Shown one piece after another: positions 43,010 to 51,395 of a DNA stretch of 64,000 bases. The position numbers were made by a program, and so were the translations under genes. The notes beneath the pieces were generated by a model. It did no database searches and had not been told where the DNA came from. It saw only the letters and a program-made list of their open reading frames with translations. The stretch comes from Palsa-360 sp963819395 (lineage in GTDB: Bacteria; Acidobacteriota; Terriglobia; Acidiferrales; UBA7541). Every line of letters starts with the position of its first letter. Position 1 is the first letter of the stretch. The stretch is from the NCBI GenBank assembly GCA_963819395.1, contig CAWFVW010000016.1:186001-250000 (forward strand). The letters are read 5' to 3'.

Positions 43010-43927
43010 ATGAAAAAATCGATTGCAATTGTGCTTTTCGGTGGATTACTGATGGGTGTTTTTGGGATGGCCCATCTTACAAGCAAACCCGCTGCCGCGG
43101 CCGACGATCCGGTCGTGCAGGCTGACCGCGCAGTTGTCCAGGCGCTTCAAAAAGGCGATCGAGCCGCCGCGGAAAAACTGCTCGACAAGGATTTTTCCTG
43201 GATCGATTCCAAAGGCGTGATGTGGGCGCCGGAAGATGCTTTTCAGGCCGGACTCAAACCGCTGATTTCCGATGCCGCCGCGGCGACGATCACAGAACAT
43301 AAGTACGGCAAGGTCGTATGGCTGCAGGAGAGCATGGGCAACAAGTATGTTGCGCACTTTTGGGTCGAGCGCCCGGCGGGATGGCGGCTGCTGCACACGA
43401 ACGAGATCAACGTCGATTCGTCGCTCGCCGTCCGCGATGTGAGGCCCAATTTTGCGGTGCCTTGCGTCAATCCATGCCAGATGATGCCGTACACGCCGCT
43501 TACCCCGAACGAGAAGGCCGCGCTCGATGGATGGCTCGACCAGGAATCCGGCAACGGACATCACGACGCGCACCTGGGCGAAAATCTGCGCTCAGTCCAT
43601 TCGGAAAATGGAGTGCAGCCGCCTAAGGCAGAGCGCATGGCCGCGACGGCCAAAGCCATGGCCGACCCCGCGGTTCGCAACCGTCCCCCGGTGGGGGTTG
43701 CGCCGGTGCTTTGGATGCGCCAGTGGGACTTCGGCGATGCGGTCGTCTCCGTCATGCTGCAGCCCACTTATGGCGGCAAGGCGTATTGGTCGAGCAGAGT
43801 GTTCGGGAATCACAACGGCTTCTGGATGATGGAAGAGAGCTATCACACCACGGTCCAGGCGGCTCCGCTGATGACCGCGCTGCCCGCCGATGCGAAACCA
43901 TCGAAGGGCGGCGCATCGCCTGAGTAG
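43010..43927 (+). CDS. Exported NTF2-like (SnoaL/DUF4440-type) protein
   Basis: ATG 43010 follows GAAGGAGACTGCC. Signal peptide MKKSIAIVLFGGLLMGVFGMAH. Residues about 30-140 are an NTF2-like cone: VVQADRAVVQALQKGDRAAAEKLLDKDFSWIDSKGVMW, then VAHFWVERPAGWRLLHTNEI. The remaining 160 residues are extra: a segment with VPCVNPCQMMPYTPLTPNEKAALDGW, which could hold a disulphide, and a second beta region (VAPVLWMRQWDFGDAVVSVML, YWSSRVFGNHNGFWMMEESYH) that may be another half-cone. Ends 12 bases before the propeller gene at 43939, so the two form an operon. Substrate unknown. Confidence 0.78.
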   Translation: MKKSIAIVLFGGLLMGVFGMAHLTSKPAAAADDPVVQADRAVVQALQKGDRAAAEKLLDKDFSWIDSKGVMWAPEDAFQAGLKPLISDAAAATITEHKYGKVVWLQESMGNKYVAHFWVERPAGWRLLHTNEINVDSSLAVRDVRPNFAVPCVNPCQMMPYTPLTPNEKAALDGWLDQESGNGHHDAHLGENLRSVHSENGVQPPKAERMAATAKAMADPAVRNRPPVGVAPVLWMRQWDFGDAVVSVMLQPTYGGKAYWSSRVFGNHNGFWMMEESYHTTVQAAPLMTALPADAKPSKGGASPE

Positions 43928-43938
43928 GGAGCCAATCA

Positions 43939-45216
43939 ATGATCACCCATACGAAACTTTGGAAAAAGGTTCTCGCCTTTCCCCTCGCGATTTGCGGCGT
44001 GCTATCGCTGCCGGCTCTCGTACAAGCGCAAGCCGCGCCCCATTACAAATTCGATTCCGACTGGCCCAAATTGCCCCTGCCCAACAAGTGGTGGATGATG
44101 GGAGTCACCGGGTTGGCTGTCGATAAAGATGACAACGTCTGGGTTCTCAATCGCCCCCGAGACATCGACGGCACGCAAAACTATGCCATGCTCAATCCCC
44201 CCACCGCCGAATGTTGCGTTCCGCCCCCCGCAATGATTCACTTCGACAAGGACGGCAACGTGATCGGTTCCTTTGACCCGCCCGAAGGGCACGGCATGGC
44301 CGTCGACAGCAAAGGGTTCGTCTACATCGGGAACTCCGTCAACGGAATGAATACAGTTCGAAAATACGATCCGAAGTCCGGCAAAGTCCTGGCCGAAGTG
44401 CCTCGTGTCCCTGAGAGCCAGCCGGGCGGCGCTGGCGGCGAAGGAGGCGCTCCCGAGGGTGCAGCGAGCACTCCGGCACCGGGAGGGCCCGGTCCGGTCG
44501 CGTCGTTGCGGGGTCAAGGGGGCGGCGGGCGCGGCGGCAATCGACCCGATCCGGCGGCACGGGCGGCGGCTATGGCGGCGTTTCGCGCCAAGTATCCCCC
44601 GACAACGCCGATGATCGTGGGCCAGATCGAAGAGGTTCGGCTTGACGAACCGGCTCGCGAACTCTATTGCGCGGACAGCTACCTGGGCGGCCGCGTGATG
44701 GTGTTTGACATGGACACCTTCGCGTTCAAGCGCGGCTGGGGCGCTTACGGCCACCAACTCTCGGAAATCACCACCGATGACAAGGACCGCGAATACACCC
44801 CCGGCGGACCGGAGCCCAAGGAGTTCCGCAACCATCTCACGCTGAATATTTCGAATGATGGGCTCGTCTACGCTGCCGATCGCGGAGCGAATCGCATCGA
44901 CATCACCACGAAACAAGGCAAATTCGTCAAGGAATTTACCCTGGCGACGGAGACGGGAAATCGCGGCTCCGCCGGCGGCGTGGCCTTCTCGGCCGATCCG
45001 AAACAGCGATTCCTGTTTATTTCGGATATTTCGAACAACACGATCTGGATCCTCAACCGGGAGGACGGAAAAGTGCTCGGCCGGATCGGCAGCGCGGGCG
45101 ATTACGGCGGCCAATTTCACGGCCTTCACATGATCGCTTCGGATTCGAAAGGCAACATCTATACCGGAGAGGTGCAGGCCGGCGAACGCGTCCAGAAATT
45201 TGTGCCGGTGAAGTGA
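43939..45216 (+). CDS. Exported NHL/six-bladed beta-propeller protein with a Gly/Pro-rich insertion
   Basis: 425 residues with a signal peptide cut after LVQAQ. Blades are visible as MGVTGLAVDKDDNVWVLNRP, MIHFDKDGNVIGSFDPPEGHG, MAVDSKGFVYIGNSVNGMNTV, VRLDEPARELYCADSYLGG, NISNDGLVYAADRGANRIDI, KQRFLFISDISNNTIWILN and MIASDSKGNIYTGEV. Between blades, about residues 155-215, there is a disordered Gly/Ala/Pro stretch (QPGGAGGEGGAPEGAAS and PGGPGPVASLRGQGGGGRGG). Homologues are annotated as peptidyl-alpha-hydroxyglycine amidating lyase-like, but catalytic residues cannot be judged here. Translated with the NTF2-like gene; the third lectin-like gene follows after 96 bases. Confidence 0.85.
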   Translation: MITHTKLWKKVLAFPLAICGVLSLPALVQAQAAPHYKFDSDWPKLPLPNKWWMMGVTGLAVDKDDNVWVLNRPRDIDGTQNYAMLNPPTAECCVPPPAMIHFDKDGNVIGSFDPPEGHGMAVDSKGFVYIGNSVNGMNTVRKYDPKSGKVLAEVPRVPESQPGGAGGEGGAPEGAASTPAPGGPGPVASLRGQGGGGRGGNRPDPAARAAAMAAFRAKYPPTTPMIVGQIEEVRLDEPARELYCADSYLGGRVMVFDMDTFAFKRGWGAYGHQLSEITTDDKDREYTPGGPEPKEFRNHLTLNISNDGLVYAADRGANRIDITTKQGKFVKEFTLATETGNRGSAGGVAFSADPKQRFLFISDISNNTIWILNREDGKVLGRIGSAGDYGGQFHGLHMIASDSKGNIYTGEVQAGERVQKFVPVK

Positions 45217-45312
45217 GGAAAGTGCGTCTGGAGGTGGTTAACGCTTTCCAGTAAAACATTGCAGTTAAGAAGAGCGGGAAAATCCGTGTTTAGCATCGGC
45301 AAGGAGACCCTG

Positions 45313-46086
45313 ATGATCCGTAAATATTTCGCTGTGGCGGTTTTCACTCTTTTGGTTCTCGTTGGCTCGTACTTCTCGTTTGGCCGGCAGGTTCAAGCGC
45401 AAGAGCAGCAAAAGCACGCCATGACCTTCTTCGTCACTAGCGTGAATATCGGTAAGGGCGGCGACCTGGGCGGCCTGGCTGGAGCCGACGCGCACTGCCA
45501 GACTCTCGCAGCCGCGGCCGGCGCCGGCAGCCACACTTGGCACGCTTACATGAGCACGCAGGCAAAGGACGGCAAGCCCGCCATCAATGCTCGTGACCGC
45601 ATCGGGACGGGGCCGTGGTACAACTTCAAGGGCGACATGATCGCCAAGGACCTTGGCGATCTTCACGGTGACACGCTTGACCAGGCGCGCCTCGGCAACA
45701 ACATCACCAAACTCACGTCGCTCACCGAAAAGGGCGAAATCGTTCCCGGCCTGAACGACAATCCTGACAAGGCCGACCGGACCTGGGCCTACGCCTCCAC
45801 GCATCCCAACTCCAACCGGCACGAAATGCTGACGGGCTCGCAACTGGACGGCACCGCCTATAACGATGGCAAGGACCACACCTGCAACAATTGGACGAGC
45901 AGCGCGGAGGGCGTCTCAAAGGACGTTCGGGACAACCCCGGATCGAATGCCCAGATCGGCCTTTCCGACCGCAACGGCGGCGGCAATGGATCCTGGAACT
46001 CGTCGCATGGAACGCGCGGGTGCAGCCAGGAAGACATCACGTTCTCGCACGGTGTGGGGCTGTTCTATTGCTTCGCCATCAATTGA
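45313..46086 (+). CDS. Secreted lectin-like protein, paralogue 3
   Basis: ATG 45313 is chosen over the frame opening at 45259 because it has AAGGAG seven bases upstream and starts the signal peptide (MIRKYFAVAVFTLLVLVGS, cut after VQAQ). The 257-residue protein repeats the pattern of the two genes at 31658 and 32406: HAMTFFVTSVNIGKGGDLGG, AGADAHCQTLAAAAGAGSH, WHAYMSTQAKDGKPAINARD, RIGTGPWYN, DLHGDTLDQARLGNNITKL, NRHEMLTGSQLDGTAYNDGK, DHTCNNWTSS, GSWNSSHGTRGCSQED and LFYCFAIN. Unlike the others it has no lipobox-like Cys in the signal. Probably the last gene of the 43010-46086 unit. Confidence 0.82.
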   Translation: MIRKYFAVAVFTLLVLVGSYFSFGRQVQAQEQQKHAMTFFVTSVNIGKGGDLGGLAGADAHCQTLAAAAGAGSHTWHAYMSTQAKDGKPAINARDRIGTGPWYNFKGDMIAKDLGDLHGDTLDQARLGNNITKLTSLTEKGEIVPGLNDNPDKADRTWAYASTHPNSNRHEMLTGSQLDGTAYNDGKDHTCNNWTSSAEGVSKDVRDNPGSNAQIGLSDRNGGGNGSWNSSHGTRGCSQEDITFSHGVGLFYCFAIN

Positions 46087-46154
46087 ACTTGAACTCGGGC
46101 GACAGGATTGCAACCAACGGCCTTTGTTCCCGGCGATTCAACTTAGATTGAAAC

Positions 46155-46295
46155 GTGCCCTCTCCACCCCGAAGAATGCGGTTCACCATGAGCGTTCACT
46201 GTGAACGGGACGGAGAGGCCTCTACAAAACCGTAGCGCATAGTTGCCGTTGTTCTTGTAGAGGCCGCCCGTTTTTCGGCGGGCAGCTTTCCGCTG
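46155..46295. repeat. Composite repeat: family-D palindrome plus family-C-like module
   Basis: CCTCTCCACCCCGAAGAATG ... GTTCACTGTGAACGGGACGGAGAGG is followed by a link (CCTCTACAAAACCGTAGCGC) and a stem of GCCGCCCGTTTTTCGGCGGGCAG. The same order of modules occurs at 57732-57870, and in reverse orientation at 55385-55510. Confidence 0.8.
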
Positions 46296-46450
46296 GATCG
46301 ACCAATCGTGCTGATGCCCTGCCGCAAAAACCCAGTGGCCATCCTCTAGCTATTGATCGCCGAAGAGAAGTATAAATTAGGCTGTGTGAATGGCTTTGCC
46401 GAAGCTCGATGAACAAGAAGTGAATGCATAAAAATGAAAATTGGTTCAAC

Positions 46451-46590
46451 GGCTGCAGAAAAATTCGTTTCATTTGTCATTCCGAGCGAAGCGAGGAATC
46501 TCTCTTCGATTTGAGCTAAATAAAAGACAGAGAGATTCCTCGCTTCGCTCGGAATGACAAAATGGCGGAAGCGCTTTTTCCGTAGCCTGT
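46451..46590. repeat. Family-B inverted repeat
   Basis: TTTGTCATTCCGAGCGAAGC ... GCTTCGCTCGGAATGACAAA with inner GAGGAATCTCTC / GAGAGATTCCTC and outer GGCTGCAGAAAAA / TTTTTCCGTAGCC. Together with the composite element it fills the 540-base gap before the hydrolase at 46627; no gene is seen there. Confidence 0.92.
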
Positions 46591-46626
46591 GAAATCCGCG
46601 GATATGGTGCGCATCGGAGGCTGGTC

Positions 46627-47487
46627 ATGAATTACGAAAGTGCAAGCAGCAAAAGGCAAGTAGGGTTCGCAAGGCGTCATTCCAGATTCTTCGCGTCACT
46701 AGCTCTGGCGCTTTTTGTGTGGTTCACCGCTGCCACCGCGCGCGTCTATTCAGCGCAGGCGCGAGCCGGCGCGGCCGAATCCTCGAAACCGAGTATTGTC
46801 CTCGTGCCGGGAGCCTATGAGGACGGCTCGATCTGGACAAAAGTCGTCCGGGTGCTCCAAGCCAAAGGATTTCGCGTCACAGTCGTTCCTATTCCGTTGA
46901 CATCCCTGGCGGCCGACGCTGCCATAACGAAAAGCGTAGTCGCCCGGCAGCCCGCGCCCGTGATTCTTGTTGGCCACTCCTGGGGAGGAGTGGTGATCAC
47001 CGAAGCCGGCAATGATCCCAACGTCATTGGCCTGGTGTACGTCGCCGCTCTTGCGCCCGATGCCGGCGAAGGTTCCGGCGACATGCTGAAAAATTGTCCC
47101 CGGAAAACTTCGTCGCCGATTCACACCGATGAAGCAGGCCGCAAGTGGATTGACGTTGACGAATATCCTGAAGCTTGGGCGGGAGACTTGGATATCGCCG
47201 ATGCTCGAGTTCTGGCCGCCACGCAACGACCCATCGCCACGCAATCGTTCACGGACAAAGTCACGCAGGCCGCCTGGCACACGAAACCTTCCTGGTTCCA
47301 GATTTCGGGAAAGGACATGGAGCAGTGCGCGGAAGTGCAGCGGACCATGGCCAAGCACATTGGAGCCACGAGCATTGAACTGCCCGCCAGCCACGCGTCT
47401 CCGCTCTCGCATCCCGACGAGGTTGCCAAATTGATCATGGATGCGGCGGAGAAAGCCGGATCAACGAAAGTTAGCGAGGCTCACTGA
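46627..47487 (+). CDS. Exported alpha/beta hydrolase
   Basis: 286 residues. A basic n-region and hydrophobic core (FFASLALALFVWFTAA) form a signal peptide ending YSAQ. The hydrolase has the short form of the family: PSIVLVPGAYEDGSIWTKVV, nucleophile elbow VGHSWGGVV, an ITEAGNDPNVIGLVYVAALAPD strand and a closing His in ASHASPLSHPDEVA. The acidic residue is probably in QISGKDMEQ. Small proteins of this kind are often annotated as salicylate-esterase or methylesterase-like hydrolases. Periplasmic; substrate unknown. Separated by a UbiD gene start 124 bases downstream. Confidence 0.88.
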   Translation: MNYESASSKRQVGFARRHSRFFASLALALFVWFTAATARVYSAQARAGAAESSKPSIVLVPGAYEDGSIWTKVVRVLQAKGFRVTVVPIPLTSLAADAAITKSVVARQPAPVILVGHSWGGVVITEAGNDPNVIGLVYVAALAPDAGEGSGDMLKNCPRKTSSPIHTDEAGRKWIDVDEYPEAWAGDLDIADARVLAATQRPIATQSFTDKVTQAAWHTKPSWFQISGKDMEQCAEVQRTMAKHIGATSIELPASHASPLSHPDEVAKLIMDAAEKAGSTKVSEAH

Positions 47488-47610
47488 TCTACTCTGTCGC
47501 CCGGCGCCTGCAATGCGCGGAAAACAACGTGAAGTTGGCGATTTCAGAAACGGCGTGCCCGCACCCGGAGTGGGACGTTCCACATCAAAAGTTTGAAGGA
47601 GATATTTTGC

Positions 47611-49108
47611 ATGGTTGCCCAAACTAGCGGAAGCTCATCCCCAAAGGCGAGCGCGACTCCCGGCGCTTTTGATTTCCGCGCGTGGATCGAAAAGGTCAGA
47701 GCGATTGGCCAGCTGAGGGAAGTGGATAACGCGGACCTCCATCTGGAACTTGGCGCGATCACCGAACTGAACGCGAAAAGGCGCGGCCCCGCGCTTCTCT
47801 TCGGAGGTTTTCACGGCCATCCGCCGGGATTTCGTGTCTTAACCGGTTCGATGCTCAACGCGAGAACGCTTGGGCTCACGATGGGTATTGAAGAAAAGCT
47901 GGACACCATGGCCCTCACAAACAGAATCGGCGAAAAACTGCAAATGCTCTCCTCCGAAACCGCGAATTTCCCCGTCGAATTTGTCGATGATGGTCCGGTC
48001 ATGGAAAACAAAGTTGTCGCCGGGGACCTTGACCTGAACATCTTCCCCGCCCCCGTGTGGCATGAATTGGATGGCGGCGCTTATATCGGCACCGGCTGCC
48101 TGCACATTCAAAAGGATCCGGAAACCGGCTGGGTCAATGTAGGCGCTTATCGCGTGCAAAGGCAGAGCAAAAATACCGTCGGCACTTTCATTTCTCCGGG
48201 GCACCACGGCAACATCATCCGGAAAAAATACTGGGACAAGGACGAGCCTTGCCCGGTCGTAATCGTCTTTGGCTCGCATCCGCTGTTTCTGGTGATGGGC
48301 GGGCTCGAAGTCCCCGCCGGCGTCGACGAATTTACCTGGATCGGCGCGATCGCGGGACAGCGCGTGCCTGTGATTCGCGGGCCGGTTACGGGACTGCCGA
48401 TTCCCGCCGATGCCGAAATCGCCATCGAGGGTTTTGTTTCTAAAGGCGACGTCCAGGACGAAGGGCCCATTCGGCGAATTCACCGGCTATTACGCCGGCG
48501 GCAAGCATCCGGAGACTCTCGTTCGTGTGAAGGCGCTCTATTACCGCAACGATCCAATCATTCTCGGGGCCACTCCGTGCCGGCCGTTGCACGATTATTC
48601 CTATTTTTCGAGCGTCTTGCGCTCCGCCCTGTTGAAGGAATCTTTGCGCCGCGCGGGAATACCCGGAGTGAAAGGGGTGTGGGTTTCCGAAGCGGGCGCG
48701 AGCCGCATGTGGGTGGTCACCAGCATCGAGCAAAAGTATGCCGGGCACGCGGCGCAAGCGGCGACCATGGCGGTGCAGTGCCACGCGGGCGCCTTGATGA
48801 ACCGGTATTCCATCGTGGTCGACGACGATATCGATCCGTCCAACAGCGACGACGTCATCTGGGCGATCAGCACGCGTTCCGATCCGGCCACCGACATCGA
48901 TATTCTGCGGCAGTGCTGGAGCAATCCGCTCGACCCGATGATCTCGCCCGCCGAAAAAGACAAGAAGCGGCTGTGGAACAGCCGCGCCATCATTAACGCC
49001 TGCAGGCCCTGGGACCGAGTGCAGGCCAAGGATTTCCCGCCGGTGGCGGAAGCCACGCCCGCCTTGCTGGAAGCGACAAAGAAGAAATGGGCCTGGCTGT
49101 TCGAATGA
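47611..49108 (+). CDS. UbiD-family decarboxylase, split by one frameshift
   Basis: ATG 47611 is preceded by GAAGGAGATATTTTGC. The first frame gives AFDFRAWIEKVRAIGQLREV, GPALLFGGFHGHPPGFRVL, the prenyl-FMN/metal region AYIGTGCLHIQKDPETGWVNVGAYRVQ, and SPGHHGNIIRKKYWDK, then ends near 48465. The second frame continues with GPFGEFTGYYAGGKHPE, which carries the conserved catalytic Glu, and runs through SALLKESLRRAGIPGVKGVW, DPSNSDDVIWAISTRSDP and RAIINACRPWD to the stop. Removing one C of GGGCCC restores one frame, and the span is one base too long. The intact product has about 498 residues. UbiD enzymes reversibly decarboxylate aromatic or enoic acids using prenylated FMN; no UbiX is present in the window. 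Confidence 0.87.
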
Positions 49109-49180
49109 ATCGCTCGGGGCGGATAGGTTCATCATTTTCCTATTCGATTGTTGCATGCGACTTTGCTTAAAGCCTGAAGG

Positions 49181-49312
49181 GTCTGCGGAAAAGTAATTCA
49201 TTTTGTCATTCCGAACGAAGTGAGGAATCTCTCTGTGGTTTAATCGCAGAGAAAGAGAGATTCCTCGGCGCGCGGCGCGCCTCGGAATGACAAAAAGTTT
49301 AACTTTTTCGCT
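49181..49312. repeat. Family-B inverted repeat, diverged
   Basis: TTTTGTCATTCCGAACGAAG ... GCGCCTCGGAATGACAAAA with inner GAGGAATCTCTC / GAGAGATTCCTC and outer GTCTGCGGAAAAG. Arms have diverged (ACGAAGTG versus GGCGCGCGGCGCG). It fills the gap before the MFS gene. Confidence 0.85.
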
Positions 49313-49446
49313 GGCTTCAAGGTGCCTGGATACGGATTGTATGCTTTGCCGCGCGTGTCAGGAATCACGTCGCTTCTTATCCGTTATTTCACGCCTCGTG
49401 GCGCGCGGACGCAATTGCGCGGTCCGCGCAAAGGAAAGGCCGATAA

Positions 49447-50789
49447 ATGCAAACCGCAAGCTCCGCCGTCCTGCCCGCCGGGCGGTGGTATCGCGCGCTC
49501 AATCGCCGCCAGTGGAATACGCTGCTCGTCGCCAATCTGGGCTGGCTTTTTGACGGCTACGAGACCTACGCACTGATCCTCACTGTCTCCCTTTCTTTTC
49601 ATGAACTTCTGCCCGCCTCGCGCCAGGGGTCGATTCCCTTCTATGCGGGAGTGGTGATCGCGGCGACGCTGCTTGGGTGGGGGATTGGCGGAATCGTCGG
49701 CGGTGTCGTGGCCGATTACATCGGTCGCAAACGGATGCTGATCTACTCGATCCTCGCCTATTCGATTGTCACTGGATTCACTGCTCTCGCCTGGTCCTGG
49801 ATGTCTTTCATGATTCTGCGCTTCATAGTGGGTCTTGCGCTCGGCTCGGAATGGAGCACGGGGACATCGATGGTCGCCGAGCTGTGGCCCGCGAATCATC
49901 GCGGCAAAGGCGCCGGGCTCATGCAATGCGGCCTGGGCGTTGGATTCTTCGTTGCATCAGCCGTCTGGTTCTTCGTCAGCGAATAGGGACCCTCGGCCTG
50001 GCGGTGGATGTACGTGGTTGGAATTTTCCCCGCGCTCGCTACATGGTGGATTCGCCGCGGCATAAATGAACCCGAAAAGTGGATGGCCTCCGACCAGAAG
50101 CGCCGCGAGGCGGTCGCAGCGAGGAATCGTGGAGAGACGCTCGACGAACCGTCACGTCACCTCGTCCGCTTTACTCTTTTCGATTTGTTTGCGAATTCGG
50201 CGACGCGGCGGCTAACGATTGCAGCGTTTCTGATGTCCACGACTACTACGCTTGGTTGGTGGGGGATCTCGACATGGGTGCCGGCGTACGTTTCTTCCGT
50301 CGCCGCCGAGTCAAGGACTGTCAGGAGTGCGATGGGCAAGCCTCGCAGGAATGTCTTACAACACAGGCGCGATCTGCGGATATATCGGGCTTGGTTTCAT
50401 TGCGGATGCATGGGGCCGCAAGCCGTCGACAATCGCCTGGTTTGCTCTGGCTCTTCTCTTGACGCCCGTCCTGTTTTTATGGACGCACAACTTAGCGCTG
50501 CTTTTGGTCGTTTGCGGGATTAACGCGGCCTTCTCGCTCGGACAGTACACGTGGTGCTCGGCATGGCTTCCGGAAATCTATCCGACTCGAATCCGAGGGA
50601 CGGCGATAGGGTTTTGCTTTAACGCGCCGACGGTTTGTGGCGTTTTTGGGTCCCCTCGTCGCGGGAACATTGATTACTTATTTCGGTGGATACGGCAAGG
50701 CTGCAGTCATCCTGAGCATGATCTACATTCTCGGCATCGTTGCGGCGCCGTTTCTTCCGGAGACGCGCGGAAAATCGCTGCCGGACTAG
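49447..50789 (+). pseudogene. MFS transporter (aromatic acid/sugar-type), interrupted by a stop and two frameshifts
   Basis: The pieces form one MFS protein of about 447 residues. The first part (to 49986) has NLGWLFDGYETYALILTVSL, GIGGIVGGVVADYIGRKRML (the loop 2-3 signature G-x-x-x-D-x-x-G-R-K/R) and GLALGSEWSTGTSMVAELWP. An in-frame TAG at 49984-49986 interrupts it. The same frame continues with WMYVVGIFPALATWWIRRGINEPEKW. A shift near 50315 leads to GLSGVRWASLAGMSYNTGAI with GFIADAWGRKPSTIAW, and another near 50635 leads to FVAFLGPLVAGTLITYFGGY and PFLPETRGKSLPD. It resembles AAHS/sialate-type carriers, fitting uptake of aromatic acids near UbiD. A stop plus two shifts makes real inactivation plausible. 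Confidence 0.82.
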
Positions 50790-50799
50790 CGTGCCTCAT

Positions 50800-50867
50800 T
50801 GTAGCGCCCGCCTTTAGGCGGGCTTTTTGGATTCAAACGGATGCCCACCTGAAGGTGGGCGCTGCAT
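50800..50867. repeat. Family-C inverted repeat
   Basis: TGTAGCGCCCGCCTTTAGGC ... CACCTGAAGGTGGGCGCTGCA with a central TTTTTGG spacer. It starts eleven bases after the MFS stop and lies between convergent genes; the GTTCTCACACAAA outer arm to about 50895 is also recognisable. Confidence 0.9.
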
Positions 50868-50897
50868 AATTCGACGCCAAGTTCTCACACAAATTCT

Positions 50898-51395
50898 TTA
50901 TTGGCCGCCGTCGACCGCCCGTAATTTACTCGCCGCTTCTTTGACGGCCTCAATGATGTCCGGATAGGTGCCGCAGCGGCATAGATTTCCCGAAAGAAAA
51001 TGGCGGATCTGATCGTCCGTGGGATGGGGATGTAGCTTCAGCAATTGCTCCGTCATCAGGACGAATCCCGGCGTGCAATAGCCGCATTGGAACGCGGTCT
51101 TGGAGACGAAGGCCTCCTGAATCGGGTGGAGGGTGCCGCGGTCGGCCAGACCTTCGACGGTTGTCACTTCGCCGCCGTCGACAAACGCAGCCAGGTATAG
51201 GCAGCCCGAGACAGCCGTGCCATTGACGAGCACCGTGCAGCAGCCGCAGAGTCCCTGGCCGCAGCTCTCGCGTCCTCCGAATAGATTGAATTCGCGCTGC
51301 AGAACCTCGATTACTGTTTCGTAAACAGCGATGTCGGCCGTCGCCTTGCGGCCGTTCAAAGTGAACCGTATCGTGCGCCCTCGCTCGCTCATCAT
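50898..51395 (-). CDS. [2Fe-2S] small subunit of a molybdenum hydroxylase (CoxS/XdhC-type)
   Basis: 165 residues, normal for the family. The first cluster is bound by ESCGQGLCGCCTVLVNG with a further Cys in VSGCLYLA; the second by QCGYCTPG and GNLCRCGTYPDI, so all eight cysteines are present. No signal peptide; cytoplasmic. Its ATG overlaps the stop of the large-subunit gene, so it is the last gene of the minus-strand operon 55140-50898. It passes electrons from the molybdenum site to FAD. Start may be either of two adjacent ATG codons (51395 or 51392). Confidence 0.94.
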   Translation of the reverse strand: MMSERGRTIRFTLNGRKATADIAVYETVIEVLQREFNLFGGRESCGQGLCGCCTVLVNGTAVSGCLYLAAFVDGGEVTTVEGLADRGTLHPIQEAFVSKTAFQCGYCTPGFVLMTEQLLKLHPHPTDDQIRHFLSGNLCRCGTYPDIIEAVKEAASKLRAVDGGQ

